Source: Nemertoderma westbladi (taxonomy: Eukaryota; Xenacoelomorpha; Nemertodermatida; Nemertodermatidae). From it: a stretch of DNA of 44,019 bases. The DNA lies in assembly GCA_032718475.1 (NCBI GenBank), contig JAUCBJ010003753.1:1-44019 (forward strand). Direction: 5' to 3'. The position numbers were made by a program, and so were the translations under genes. The notes beneath the pieces are model-generated. The model was not told where the DNA came from. It did not search any database and saw nothing but the letters and a program-made list of their open reading frames with translations. Of the stretch, positions 1 through 11,123 are shown piece by piece. Position 1 is the stretch's first letter. Every line of letters starts with the position of its first letter.

Positions 1-3000
1 ATAGTACCAGTACTGATTTAATATTTAATCAAACTTCAGATTTGATATTATAAAACTTTATGAAAATTAACTTTTATCGTTTGAGTAAACAACTTTGTAT
101 TGTTTGGTTTTAATAATACCTTCATTTACACTAACTGCTACTGTACACTGTAAAGGGGGCTGTTACAGTTTACAGGTGTTAAGTTTACTTACTATCACAC
201 CTACGACTTATAGTAACCTCAGTAAAGGGGCGGGACTTTTTCAGTAGCACTTCGAATCTTTACATTAACTAAGAATACACCAGGTTAACATATAGATGGT
301 GTGTATTACTCCAAGAAACATGATATGGGGTTGTCTCTTTTTCGGAACGAAAATCCACCTCTGTACATTATCATGCTGATCACATCTGGAATGACTTGGA
401 AGGCAGTGAGTGACTGGTGGTCGTTACACATACTGTACATGTGGTTATTTAGGGATGTGGGTTTATCTTATTCAGCCTACTGGGTTACTAACTATACTGT
501 ATGATACTGTACATGTGGTTATTTAGGGATGTGGGTTTATCTTATTCAGCCAAGGTTACTAACTATACTGTATGTTGTAACTTAACTTTCCTCTCTGCCG
601 TAGATAGATTTTCTGCTGTTATTCTTATATATAATGTGTTATATTTTATAAATCGTTTTTATTAAACCTAATTCCATTAACAGTAATTAATTAATGTGCC
701 TTATTGGTGTAATTAAAAATATATATATATATATAAATAACAAACAGTTAATAAGCCAGCTCATATATGATCTTATATAATATACACAGAGACATGTATA
801 TTTAACGACCATAAATAATACAAAAATATATATATTCTTTGATAAATTTCATTTTTTTTCTTTGAAATTTCAATAAAAGATAATAATAGAGAAAATAATA
901 AAATTGAAATAAACTATTATCTTTTAAAACCATCATTTGAATGCCTTAATATATGCCCAATGCCTGAAATACTACCGCAATAATGCTGTTTTAGTTAATT
1001 CGTTGTCAAACGGTTAATCCATGAGCAGGTATAACTGCGATATATGTAAAACGTCCATAAATTAAATTAAACTTTATAGGCCAGAGCAACTAAATGGCCA
1101 AATGTAAGGCTCCGCGGTCCATAGAGTAGGCCTACACCGATTAGGCCCTACTGTTAGCCTAACATATAGTAATCCAACGCACAACACCCGAAAGCCATAT
1201 TAATTATACGCGCTACGTGCCATGAAATACGCAACCCAAAAAAGTACACGACAATGTTTAGTTATAGGTATATAGGAAACCATGTATCTTGAGTTAAAAT
1301 CCCAATTGATTAGTCCTGTATAATAATCTATAGAGACCCTCGTCGATAGACTGTGCATGCAGCCGTACTGCCGCGTGCACGTACCGGTACAATAGTATGA
1401 TTAACACATGGCTAGTCACACAGTGCCCCCAATTCCACCAGACACAATTAAACTAAGGTGCGGCTTTTTTTATGGCCCGAGGCAGAAAAAGAAAATGGCT
1501 TTGTATTTTTTAAGCCCACGCTGGGAATTAGGCTGCTATAGTTTGAAGCGCAAATGAGCGTAAACGCAACCGATAGATGAATCACGCTAAATGAACTACA
1601 TCTTAACTGTAGGCCTAAAAATTGAAAGCAATTAGATTTATTTTCTATCTTTTTTTTGGGAAATAAAGTGAATTACAGTAATTCCCTGCAAAATAAGAAT
1701 ATATTATTGTATGACTCTAAAATTTTGCGCTATTGAGTTTTTACTGTGCTTACCTCTTCTGGGCGCTAAACCGCATTATGTTACATACATTAATTAATTT
1801 ATTATTAATTCCCTTTTTTTATTATATTATATATTCATTTTATTATATCCCCATCTCCAAATAACCTATAAATAATGTGTATCCCATTTTCCATTATCTG
1901 TCATACAATACAGTATTATATGGTCACATAACAACTTTCATATTTTACAGTAGGCCTACCTACCTTTATGTGCATGTTTATTTTATTTACACCATATGTT
2001 GGTATTAAAGCTTTCGTTTCATTAATTAATTTACAATAGGTCAGTGATTAACATAGGTTCCTTCGGCCGCTATAATACTCTTGAAATCGACAAATAACAC
2101 TGACGCGCGGTTCGTCTTTATAAAAATTAAAACCATTAGGCCTCCGTATTTCATCCCACGCCATACCCACCACATAATTTTTATCTGCACTAAAGTTACT
2201 CAAGCAGTAACTTTGTTACAGTAAAACGATTCACAGTTGTTACTAAGTTAAACCGCTCCTCTCTGTGTCTGTATAACAATAGATAATAAAAGAGGCCCAC
2301 TGGACTGGTGCTTACACCTAGTGACACATGTCAAAGTGGCCTCATGAAATATTAAAGAAGTCTGCAAGTTTTCTCACAGTAGAAATCTGCGACAATTTAA
2401 AGAGCAACTTTATATATAGTTGATGTATCACAACTGACTTTTACAGCCTCCATTAAAAAACGGAAAAGGCCAAATTCGCGACTTCTTGTCAATTAATTAA
2501 TGAGCTGCTCTTTTAATTTTATATTTATAATCGGTACCGGTTAAGGCAAATACATTTTGTGAACGATATTACAGTGCAATAATCCGTTATTCATAGCATG
2601 GCGTGGATAGATGACACTGTCTAGTCATCTTTCCCATATGAATTAATTTAAGATCGCTCTTCACAAACAACTCTCTAACTTTTAGGGGGACCCCCAACCT
2701 AGAATTGCTCTCGAAGTGCCTAGAAATACTTCACCCTGACTGAGACACCTGTGAAACGATATCTTAAACCAATAGGCAGGTGTATAATCTTTATTTGTGA
2801 GGTAACACAACCCTGGTCAGTAACAAAGACACATCCTCGGGGATCCCAATCATTTCGGCTCCAGTATTAGCTCACCTGTGTAGATAAAATGGCTTTCAGT
2901 GTTTAAACGGAAGCTACACAATCTGAGAACACCCATCCATATATTGGTTTCACATTATATAAATAAGCTCGTCTTTCGGTTTCGGACTATTATAATTTCA

Positions 3001-4095
3001 CAATTTAAATGATGATATAATTCAATCAGAAGAAATATCTTCTCAATATATTTCTCAATATAATATAACTTTTCCTCGTCGCAAAATTGAATTTTTAAAC
3101 AATAAATTCAAACAGACGTTTAAAGAAAGAAATATTGGATTGGGTGGAAGGAAGTATAACAAAGCAGCTTAGTGTCCGAAAATAGCGGATTTGTACTTCA
3201 ATTACATCAGTCAGATTTACTTACAATTGACTTAAAATGTATATCCTTAAATATGGTGGACAAACATCTTCCGTGATGTGCTAATCTAATACTGTGTGTT
3301 TTTGTGAAAAGACAATATAGACAATATATCATTACGTAGAACACGAAAACAGAAACTATCAACTAACTAATCCATTAGGCTTGCATTCCTCCCTAAAATA
3401 TATTTCATCATCCCCAGGCGCCAGGCTAATAACGTATGCCTGCGCCTGTCTCTATAGGTCAGCGAAACCTCATAGAGCTAGTTATTCTCAATGGGTTATT
3501 CTCGCTTTTTGGTTTCAAATTTGATCCCTTAGGACAGTAACATTGACTTGGGAATTACAAACTGATAGGCCTAGAACAATATACTTTGGTGACATACAAC
3601 ACGTTGTAAGGGTAAACCGGTACAAATCCGCAACTATTCATCGGCTAATGGACTTTTATCACTCATCAAACGAATTGTTGTTATTCCAAGGCCCTGGGGT
3701 GTGTGTTTCCTGTTGTCTGGGAAGCTACTGTTTTCCTATTTAGGCCTTGTTATTGTTCCAGCGCAATTAATTGATTATCATAGTCGTGCCATCGCGGTTT
3801 GCATTATTAGCTAGGCCTAAACTCGTAAACTGTGAGTTAGTGTAAATTGGTTGCGTTGTAAACAGGCCAGAATTCAACACTCCTCAAATTATTTTTTCTC
3901 GTAAATATGATAAACATTTTTATTAAATGTCTAACGAAACTACATTAGACGGGTTTTACAATGAGTTATTGGCTGACCTGAATATTATGTTTAAATTACA
4001 GGAGCTAAAAAAGCCATTCTGCATTCACAATTAGTTTCAGTTTCTCTACATATAGTTGCCGCACCCGCAACTCCCATACTTCGGGTAACCATCGC
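1..4095. other. Noncoding AT-rich stretch, no gene recognised
   Basis: I see no convincing coding region here; the open frames are short and resemble no family I know. There is a short TA run near 719-736, a 74-bp tandem duplication at 431-574 (listed separately), and several copies of the palindrome AGGCCT, often as GTAGGCCTAC, for example near 1126 and 1950. The rest is unique sequence. Confidence 0.5.
431..574. repeat. 74-bp tandem duplication
   Basis: Two adjacent copies start with TACTGTACATGTGG at 431 and 505. They differ mainly by a short gap in the second copy, after the shared TTATTCAGCC. The duplication has no coding sense and looks recent. Confidence 0.85.
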
Positions 4096-4098
4096 CTT

Positions 4099-4250
4099 AT
4101 TGTACGTCTGTGGTACACGTACATTGTAGGCCCCTTAGATTGTACGTCTGTGGTACACGTACATTGTAGGCCCCTTAGATTGTACGTCTGTGGTACACGT
4201 ACATTGTAGGCCCCTTACATTGTACATCTGTGGTACACGTACAATGTACA
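4099..4250. repeat. 40-bp tandem repeat, 4 copies
   Basis: Copies start at 4099, 4139, 4179 and 4219, with a period of exactly 40 bp. The first three are almost identical and the fourth is diverged and truncated. Each of the first three holds the inverted repeat TGTACGT...ACGTACA around a 9-base loop, so each unit could fold into a small hairpin. I see no gene here. Confidence 0.9.
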
Positions 4251-5377
4251 TAAATGAGAGCACTAATTATAAAATCAACCTGTTATTTATATCCTTTCAA
4301 AGGGAACAAAACTAAATCTTAACTACATGTATAACATACAATTGATTTTTATATGTTAAACTCTCATTACTAAATTGTAAATCAAAAAAGTGCAATCAAG
4401 CAAATTAAGTTAAGCAAAGAAAAACAACCATGTCTTGTAGACTTTGCATGCATTCAGTGAGGTGGACGGCAGTAAAATGTCGGTTTCGCCTCACACAGGT
4501 GGTTTTATCAAGAGACCAAGCCAGGAATCGACAATAAAGGCAAGTCCAAAAGGGAGGTGTAGAACGGGTAATGCAATGGAATGAGACTATCTATCCACAT
4601 GGAAGAGGCACTAAAATCTCGCGCCTCGTGTGTGTGCGTATTACATACTACATACACACCGTACATTATCATATTCTGGCTCGGCCTCTTGAGAAACTAT
4701 ATTTTTACTGATTAAAGTCTATATTATAACAACATATTATTTAAAAAGATAGATTGAAATACATATATTTTACGAATGTATTTTCAGAAAACTGGTGAGT
4801 TTAGCTTGGCATGTGTTTGGTTGTAGTTATTGTAGTTTCGCTATCAATTGGCAATCAGGAATAGCAGAGACCACCCTATGTGATATACAGAAACCGGTGC
4901 ATAACCTATATCTGTACAGCCCTACCGGCTAGCAGTTGTGGATCGACGGCCTTCGTCTAATATACTGCGCGATAAGCGAGAGTTGCTGCCTACAGCCCCA
5001 CGATAAGGGAACAGGTGCAGTTTCTATTCGCTGTTTATCTTCAATAACATTCTTTCGGAGTTCCACTCCAGGCGGGAGTTATCCCCAAAGGAATCCTTCA
5101 AACTGTATCACTAAAAAACCGATTGGTAGGAAGTGCTGTGTGTCTGATGTACCTCAACTTTCAAGTATTTGCGTAGCAATAATAGGAAAATCATCAAGTG
5201 TTATGATTTCTTTATCCCAAAAAGAGAGACACTTTAGATAATTCGCTGCCTTTTTTTTGAGGAAATGATTTATAGAGAAATGCGTGACGATGAAAAACAT
5301 CATAATTCTTGTCAGACATGCAATTATTTCAATCTTTGTCAATTCCAACAATTTGGATCATTTAATAATGAATTTGT

Positions 5378-5396
5378 CCCCCCCCCCCCCCCCCCC
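5378..5396. repeat. Poly-C tract (19 C)
   Basis: An uninterrupted run of 19 C is followed by TCCC. It is a homopolymer inside an AT-rich region, and its exact length is prone to sequencing error. Confidence 0.9.
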
Positions 5397-5496
5397 TCCC
5401 TATAGAGTATAGACGTACAGTACAGCAGTAGAATAATACTGTAGTCAGGCCTAGAGTTCCGTATAGGGTAATGCAGCGTTAGGTCCAGTACTGCCG

Positions 5497-5790
5497 TAGC
5501 TTTAGGTCCTGGCGCATAGGTCCTGTTGCGTTACTAGCGTGTTAGGCCATGTAGCTTTAGGTCCTGGCGCATAGGTCCTGTTGCGTTACTAGCGTGTTAG
5601 GCCATGTAGCTTTAGGTCCTGGCGCATAGGTCCTGTTGCGTTACTAGCGTGTTAGGCCATGTAGCTTTAGGTCCTGGCGCATTAGGTCCTGTTGCGTTAC
5701 TAGCGTGTTAGGCCATGTACAGTAGCTTTAGGTCTAGGTCCTGGCGCATTAGGTCCTGTGTGTCCTGTAGCGTTAGGTCCTGGTGCATAT
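5497..5790. repeat. 55-bp tandem repeat, 4 to 5 copies
   Basis: Units begin with TAGCTTTAGGTCCTGG at 5497 and recur every 55-56 bp (about 5552, 5607 and 5662), then decay after about 5719. Each unit contains shorter TTAGGTCCTG-like subrepeats, so the array probably grew from a decamer. The complementary motif (AGGACCTAA) recurs just downstream at about 5945-5990, which leaves a loose inverted arrangement. Confidence 0.85.
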
Positions 5791-6564
5791 ATCTGACTGG
5801 TTTACTATTCACTGATTCTACAATAATCCCAACTCTCGTTTATTGTTTTGATTCCTTTCAACTCGCCTCTGTAACCTGCTCCTTTACTGACCTTCCTGGC
5901 TTTTCTTTTGGACCTACTGACCTAACAGCCTAATCTAATCTTTCCCATGGCGCGGACCTAACACTACCAGGACCTAATGCTACCAGGACCTATCCCACCA
6001 TAACCCCGTACAACACTTTAACTTAGATTTATTGGTTTATTTTTTGGTTAGGGTTAGTTGGTCAGCCCAAATCCTAATTAAAACTGTCATGTAACCCTAA
6101 CCCCAAATTATGGAGGCTCTAATCTAAGAAAGTTTGTGGAATTTTCGACCCCATTGGTCAATTTCTTAGTTACGTCGTTTATTACTGTAGTTTAATTTGT
6201 AATTGCAATAGGTCTAGTGCATTGTAGTGGATTTCTTTCTACTTATCAGTGTTAATTAAATTTTTTCATTTGAATACCTGTTTTTGTAATTCGCTAATGA
6301 ACTTTCTAGTTTACTAATTCAACACTGTTGGTACATTAATATGGTCAATTTCTTAATTATTACTTTTTTTTGTTTAATTTGTAAATGTAATAGACCTAAG
6401 TGAATATCTATCAGTACTCAAGCAAAGTCTACGACAGTTCTTTCCGGCTCTGCACCTGTTTGGTTAAAGGTCACCGTCCGTAGGTCGCTACTTGCTAGCT
6501 GTGATTGATAGCTTAAACTGGGTGCCGCTTTGCCAGAAGGCGGTACACATCAATTGAATATCAG

Positions 6565-7045
6565 GCAAACATTTAAAATATGCTCAAATATAAACGCCAG
6601 CGGCAGGGGATATTTTAATATCTCTATTAAGTTAAAACAACACAAGAGTGTAGCTTACTTGAAAGTTGAAAGCCTTTGCCCTTTCTTTGTTTTTAAGAAG
6701 GAATTCTCGCGATCTCGATCATGCAAACATTTAAAATATGCTCAAATAGAAAACGCCAGGGGCAGGGGATATTTCAATATCTCTATTAAGTTAAAACAAC
6801 ACAATATTGTAGCTTACTTGAAAGTTGAAAGCCTTTGCCCTTTCTTTGTTTTTAAGAAGGAATTCTCGCGATCTCGATCATGCAAACATTTAAAATATGC
6901 TCAAATAGAAAACGCCAGGGGCAAGGGATATTTCAATATCTCTATTAAGTTAAAACAACACAATATTGTAGCTTACTTGAAAGTTGAAAGCCTTTGCCCT
7001 TTCTTAGTTTTTAAGAAGGAATTCTCGCGATCTCGTCACCGTAGT
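6565..7045 (+). repeat. 159-bp tandem repeat, 3 copies, open in one frame
   Basis: GCAAACATTTAAAATATGC starts units at 6565, 6723 and 6882, a period of 158 then 159 bp. Because 159 is 53 codons, one plus-strand frame stays open across all three copies (6530-7069, 179 codons). It repeats a 53-residue module that contains GYFNISIKLKQ and FVFKKEFSRSR. The module matches no domain I recognise and the only candidate start is not a strong one. I favour a noncoding satellite whose open frame follows from the period. A translated repeat protein is possible but unproven. Confidence 0.75.
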
Positions 7046-8449
7046 TATCATATTAAACAGTTAAGGTAGTATCGGTTGACCTCAGGTGACTAATGAAATG
7101 AATAAACATGTTATTATAAGCTTTCTCCCAACAGGGCTTCTTCAGTTCATTATAATGAAATTGCGTATACACAGAGAAACTGTACCGCAGTTTCACTGTT
7201 AATTAATCTTATATTATATTATATTATTATTAAATTAATCCAAATTTAATCTTGTTAATAAATTAAACTATATTAAAGTAAACCCCTTCCCGTAGGAACC
7301 TCAATGTTTCTCAATTAATGGAAATAGCTTCTAGGCAACAACTGACCAGCCCACAAGTATCACTTTGTTGTCTGCATGATATTGTTCTCCGAGAATGCCT
7401 CTGCCTCTCGGTTAATTTACCACGAGTTCAATCAGGAATACCTCGAAGTTTATTTTCTCAAAGAATTCAAAGTGTCGCAAACTACCTCAAAGTGATATTT
7501 TTCAATGAATTCAAGGAATTCAAAGTGACTAATAGCAGGAAATCGCTTTGAGATTCCCAACTAAAAGTGTCTGCAAGAATTCAAAGCGGCCGTTTGGAGT
7601 AATGTAATGACTTTTAGACTTTTTTAGACCACTTTGAGAAAATTTCAAAGAACAGAGGGCACTTTGAGACCACGACTGAATGTATGCATATTTGGTTAAC
7701 TATTTTTCACTGACTTGATTATTTTTCATGTAAATATCACGAAACTCATGCCGAAACTTATCAAATACACAACACCGTAAGGACAACACGGTGGCTTGTA
7801 ATAATAAAATTCAACATGATTTTTGTTCAGTGATGGAATTTGATTTTTACAGATTGTGAAACAATAGTAATCCTACACCTGGCCTGCCCCAACTCTGACT
7901 GTAACCGCACGGCGAGAAGGCTTGTTGTAGGACTGGAGGGTGTGCGGGTACGGTTAGAAATAAAAAGATTAATTTTTTAAAACGAAACCGTAGTGTTTTG
8001 CAGCAAAGCACCAATACCCAATAGGCTGACATATTTTTTAGAGTTAGCAGAAGCTAATCAATATTGTGGACGTATTGAATTCATTGTTGCTTTATTTCAG
8101 TATTCTATACCCTTAATGATGTTTTTGGCCCTTTACAACAAGCTGTTGCACCACGTTAAGTTAATGTTAAATAAACTTCCGCCCTTCTACCTACCAGCCT
8201 ACGGTACACGGCACTCCATTTACCTTCCCAAGATGACACCCCATTAAAGAAGTTCTATTGTGTTCAGAGCCACATAATTGACATCAATGACAATGGCTCT
8301 AAGCCAGCTGCTTCCCAAAACGGAAGTTTAAATGACAAAAAAACGGTAGAAACCTGTCTAATATTTGGTGAGCGAAATACATATGATCTATACAGACATA
8401 AAGAGAGGAAATTTAAAGATAGGTAACTTTATATTATATTATTACTCGA
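7046..8449. other. Intergenic, no gene recognised
   Basis: There are only short unsupported open frames. Between about 7440 and 7670 the motif TCAAAGTG and its complement CACTTTGA recur several times, giving a weak inverted arrangement that I cannot assign to a known element. Confidence 0.4.
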
Positions 8450-8751
8450 TATTATATACCTCGATATTATTGTTAAAAATAATATTTTTGTCTCTGTAAT
8501 AAAGTAAAAAGGAAATAAGAAGAATATAATATGAATCTCATATCTATGTAATAAAGTAAAAAGGAAATAAGAAGAATATAATATGAATCTCATATCTATG
8601 TAATAAAGTAAAAAGGAAATAAGAAGAATATAATATGAATCTCATATCTATAACATATTCATGATATCCTTATTATATTCTTTCTTATTTCCTTTTTACT
8701 TTATTACAGAGACAAAAATATGCTCTTTAACAATAATCTCGAGGTATATAA
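8450..8751. repeat. About 300-bp foldback with an internal 52-bp tandem repeat
   Basis: The left end (ATTATATACCTCGA, 8450) and right end (TCGAGGTATATAAT, 8738-8751) are inverted copies. Complementarity continues inward through the TTTTTGTCTCTG segment and the AAAGTAAAAAGGAAATAAG segment. In the left arm the inner part is tandemly repeated three times with a period of 52 bp, starting at 8496, 8548 and 8600. It resembles a foldback or MITE-type element. I found no convincing target duplication. Confidence 0.8.
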
Positions 8752-8815
8752 TTTCCCAAGAGAGCGTCAGCGACCTAGCGATCAAGGTTAATTAATTGTT
8801 ATCAAGGGGTCCTTA

Positions 8816-8925
8816 GAATACGTAAGGGAAAGGCATGGGCTGTGCAGTATTGAATAGGCTTTCCAGGATATGGATGTCACATAGAATTAATCGGAAATTT
8901 AAGGTCCGATTATTTACAGCTGAGA
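8816..8925 (+). mobile_element. RTE-like non-LTR retrotransposon fragment (RT 3' part)
   Basis: About 110 bp match the part of the RT ORF that encodes the RIRKGKAWAALNRL to NRKLKVRLF segment of the better copy at 39.7-41.5 kb. It carries the variant TCACATAG at the position where the two palindrome arms (36032, 38232) break off, so it may belong to the same subfamily as those copies. Confidence 0.75.
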
Positions 8926-8975
8926 TATGGGATATTGCAAAAATTCGCAATCTTCAGATGGTTTTTTATGGTTTG

Positions 8976-9261
8976 AAATCATTTTTTCCTCGGCCTTTGG
9001 CCTCAAAGTAAGCGGAAAACACCGGTTTTTTCCACTCATTTTTTCAGGGAAATTCAGATATTCTTCCCTCGTGTGTTGAGTTTTCCACTCGTTGGCATTT
9101 TAGATCTCGCTTCGCTCGTGCTTCTGCCAACTCGTGTAAAACTAAACCATTCGGACAGAATAGTTGAATTTCGCTAAATTGAAATTGACTGAATTACCGC
9201 TAACATTTTTTTATCGAATAATAATCCTTTTTGAGGCCAAAGGCCGAGGAAAAAATGATTT
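8976..9261. mobile_element. MITE with perfect 32-bp terminal inverted repeats
   Basis: Bases 8976-9007 and 9230-9261 are exact reverse complements over 32 bp, with a core of GGCCTTTGGCC on one side and GGCCAAAGGCC on the other. The total length is 286 bp and there is no coding capacity. This is the typical layout of a nonautonomous DNA transposon. Perfect ends suggest recent activity. The superfamily is not clear because I cannot identify a target-site duplication with confidence. Confidence 0.8.
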
Positions 9262-10013
9262 TACCGGTACTATATAATGAGGAACAAAATATACTTTATT
9301 TTTCATATAAATAATTTTTATTTTATTTTGTATAAATACTTTTTTTTTCTTTTTGCCGGCTATTTTTTGCCTTTGTTTCCCATTTACATTTTACGTTTGT
9401 AGAAATAATTAAGTCCAACACGAGAAATCATATAATTTACATGAATCTTTAACTTGGAATTGTTGAATTCACTTACAGTTAAAATATTGTCATTGGCAGT
9501 TATATGAGCCCAATGAGACACATTCAATGGGATTGGATTGCTCACATAAAGAACAACTTGATTGGATTATTTTATTAACAGTAGCATTGTGTGGTTGCCT
9601 AGAAACCGATACAATATAGTGCAGTAGTGTTCGTTCAATATTGTCCATTCGTGATGATTACATATTGCATTTGATTTCATAAAAATATGAGCTGCCGGAA
9701 TCTAATATTAAATTATAAATAGGTTAGCTAGTTTTATTTAATCAATATTTTATATTGATTACATTTACAAAACAAACAACTATATTTTTTGATGCGGAAT
9801 GCATACTTTTATATTGTTAACATATATTTACACGATGCTGAAAAAAATTCATTTAAATTAAAATTATTAAAATTATTTATTTTTTTAAATAAAAATCACG
9901 CATGTATTTTAATGTAATTCTTCTTAAAATAAATTTGGATAAACAGTATGAGAATATTCACGTAGCAAATAGATTAATTATTGGTCTAAAAGTTCTATAA
10001 ATAGTTTACGTCT
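9262..10013. other. Noncoding, AT-rich, upstream of the 307-aa ORF
   Basis: No gene is seen. A TATAAATAG at 9996-10004 lies only 10 bp before the ATG of the next ORF, too close to be that gene's TATA box unless translation starts further in. Confidence 0.4.
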
Positions 10014-10937
10014 ATGGATAAACACAAAGATAACTGCGGGGCCCTTAGTTACCGAGGTTCGGCCCAGACAAGTAACTTACACTTCCTACCACCAGTGGAC
10101 GTTAAACCCATACTCCCGTTGCCATGGACACTTCCAATCGGATTCACTGCACCCTATAGGGACCGCGTAGCGAAGTTACGCCATAACAACCAATCGGTAG
10201 ACAATATGACGCATTATCCGTTAATAGATAAAACGATACGAGAGGTTGAACAAACTCGATATATATTATCGCAATACGCAGAACCTGTAAAAGGGAAGAC
10301 ACCGGGCCGTTTGCATAAGTACGGCAAGTTACGCCCTCTAACGGTGACACTGGAACAAACGCCGACTGTGCTGAGTTGTTTGGGGATCCTACCGCTAGAT
10401 TTCGTCGAGCAAATGAACAAGGAGAAACAGAACGAAGTAGCCAATAGGAATGCCGGTAGACAAAAACGAGCAACGGTATTGGCCAATGATACTCGTGGAG
10501 TCAAAGCTTCCCGATTGGGAGGCTCTGTAGAGCTGCTGATTGGTCCGAGTCCGTCACCGATGTTGCAATTAGAATCGGAAGTCATAATTAAGGCTGATGA
10601 ACGAATTGATTTAGAACTTAAAACATACGGGAATTTGGGACAGAAAACCGGCGAGATTATAAATGAATTCGCGGAGGTTCTTGCTGCTAATATTGTAACT
10701 GATGTTATTCATAAATACAGCTTAGCTGTGGTTAATGAAACTGTGGCAGAGACATTAGCTGCTTCTGTAGTAGAAGAAGCTTTACAAACAGCCGCCAATA
10801 TCGGTAATATAGAATGTAGTCTACCAGCAGAACATTTAGTACAGAGATACGCAACGGACCTCTGTAGGGATATTATTGTTGATTGTTACAGTGAGATTTT
10901 ATCAAGACAAATTATCCGAGGTGTCCTGGGCAAATAA
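10014..10937 (+). CDS. Intronless 307-aa protein, unknown family, AKAP-like helices
   Basis: This is a clean single-exon ORF from ATG 10014 to TAA 10935-10937. I do not recognise the family. Residues 1-60 are Pro-rich with no signal peptide or membrane segment, and residues 135-170 are basic (KEKQNEVANRNAGRQKR). The C-terminal third (about 215-305) is predicted helical, with three successive amphipathic stretches: LAANIVTDVIHKY (223-235), LAASVVEEALQTA (248-260) and LCRDIIVDCYSEI (283-295). The first two match the spacing of small and branched hydrophobic residues in PKA regulatory-subunit anchoring helices (AKAP type). An A-kinase anchoring protein is therefore my inference, not a demonstrated function. 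A strong open frame on the opposite strand overlaps it but looks like a shadow. I see no AATAAA just downstream. The GC-richer composition compared with its flanks supports real coding. A retrocopy remains possible. Confidence 0.7.
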   Translation: MDKHKDNCGALSYRGSAQTSNLHFLPPVDVKPILPLPWTLPIGFTAPYRDRVAKLRHNNQSVDNMTHYPLIDKTIREVEQTRYILSQYAEPVKGKTPGRLHKYGKLRPLTVTLEQTPTVLSCLGILPLDFVEQMNKEKQNEVANRNAGRQKRATVLANDTRGVKASRLGGSVELLIGPSPSPMLQLESEVIIKADERIDLELKTYGNLGQKTGEIINEFAEVLAANIVTDVIHKYSLAVVNETVAETLAASVVEEALQTAANIGNIECSLPAEHLVQRYATDLCRDIIVDCYSEILSRQIIRGVLGK

Positions 10938-11123
10938 TTTATTTTCGGTCAACACTAATTAAAATATCTGGTGTTCATTTTATATATTCATTTAATACAT
11001 AAAAGGAAAACAAACATACTTTTTTTACCTCTAACCCCGTAAAATTTGCCGAGAGAGCGCTTTAGCTAGCAGAAGGGTCAACTATAGATGAAGGGGCGCC
11101 ATAATTGAATACAAGCCTAACGT

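Noticed and set aside
5154-5351. 65-codon minus-strand frame and overlapping 101-codon plus frame (4936-5241)
   Set aside because: They are mutually overlapping, low-complexity or Cys/Ser-rich by chance, with no homology that I recognise.
6045-6110. Interstitial telomere repeat (GGTTAGGGTTAG and AACCCTAACCCC)
   Set aside because: There are only one and a half to two units on each side, too few to call telomeric.
7993-8247. 84-codon plus-strand frame
   Set aside because: It has no ATG start, no domain and no support from neighbouring splice sites.
10144-10585. Minus-strand open frames of 109 and 123 codons opposite the 307-aa ORF
   Set aside because: They lie fully inside a longer plus-strand ORF with better composition and have no recognisable domain; they look like shadows.
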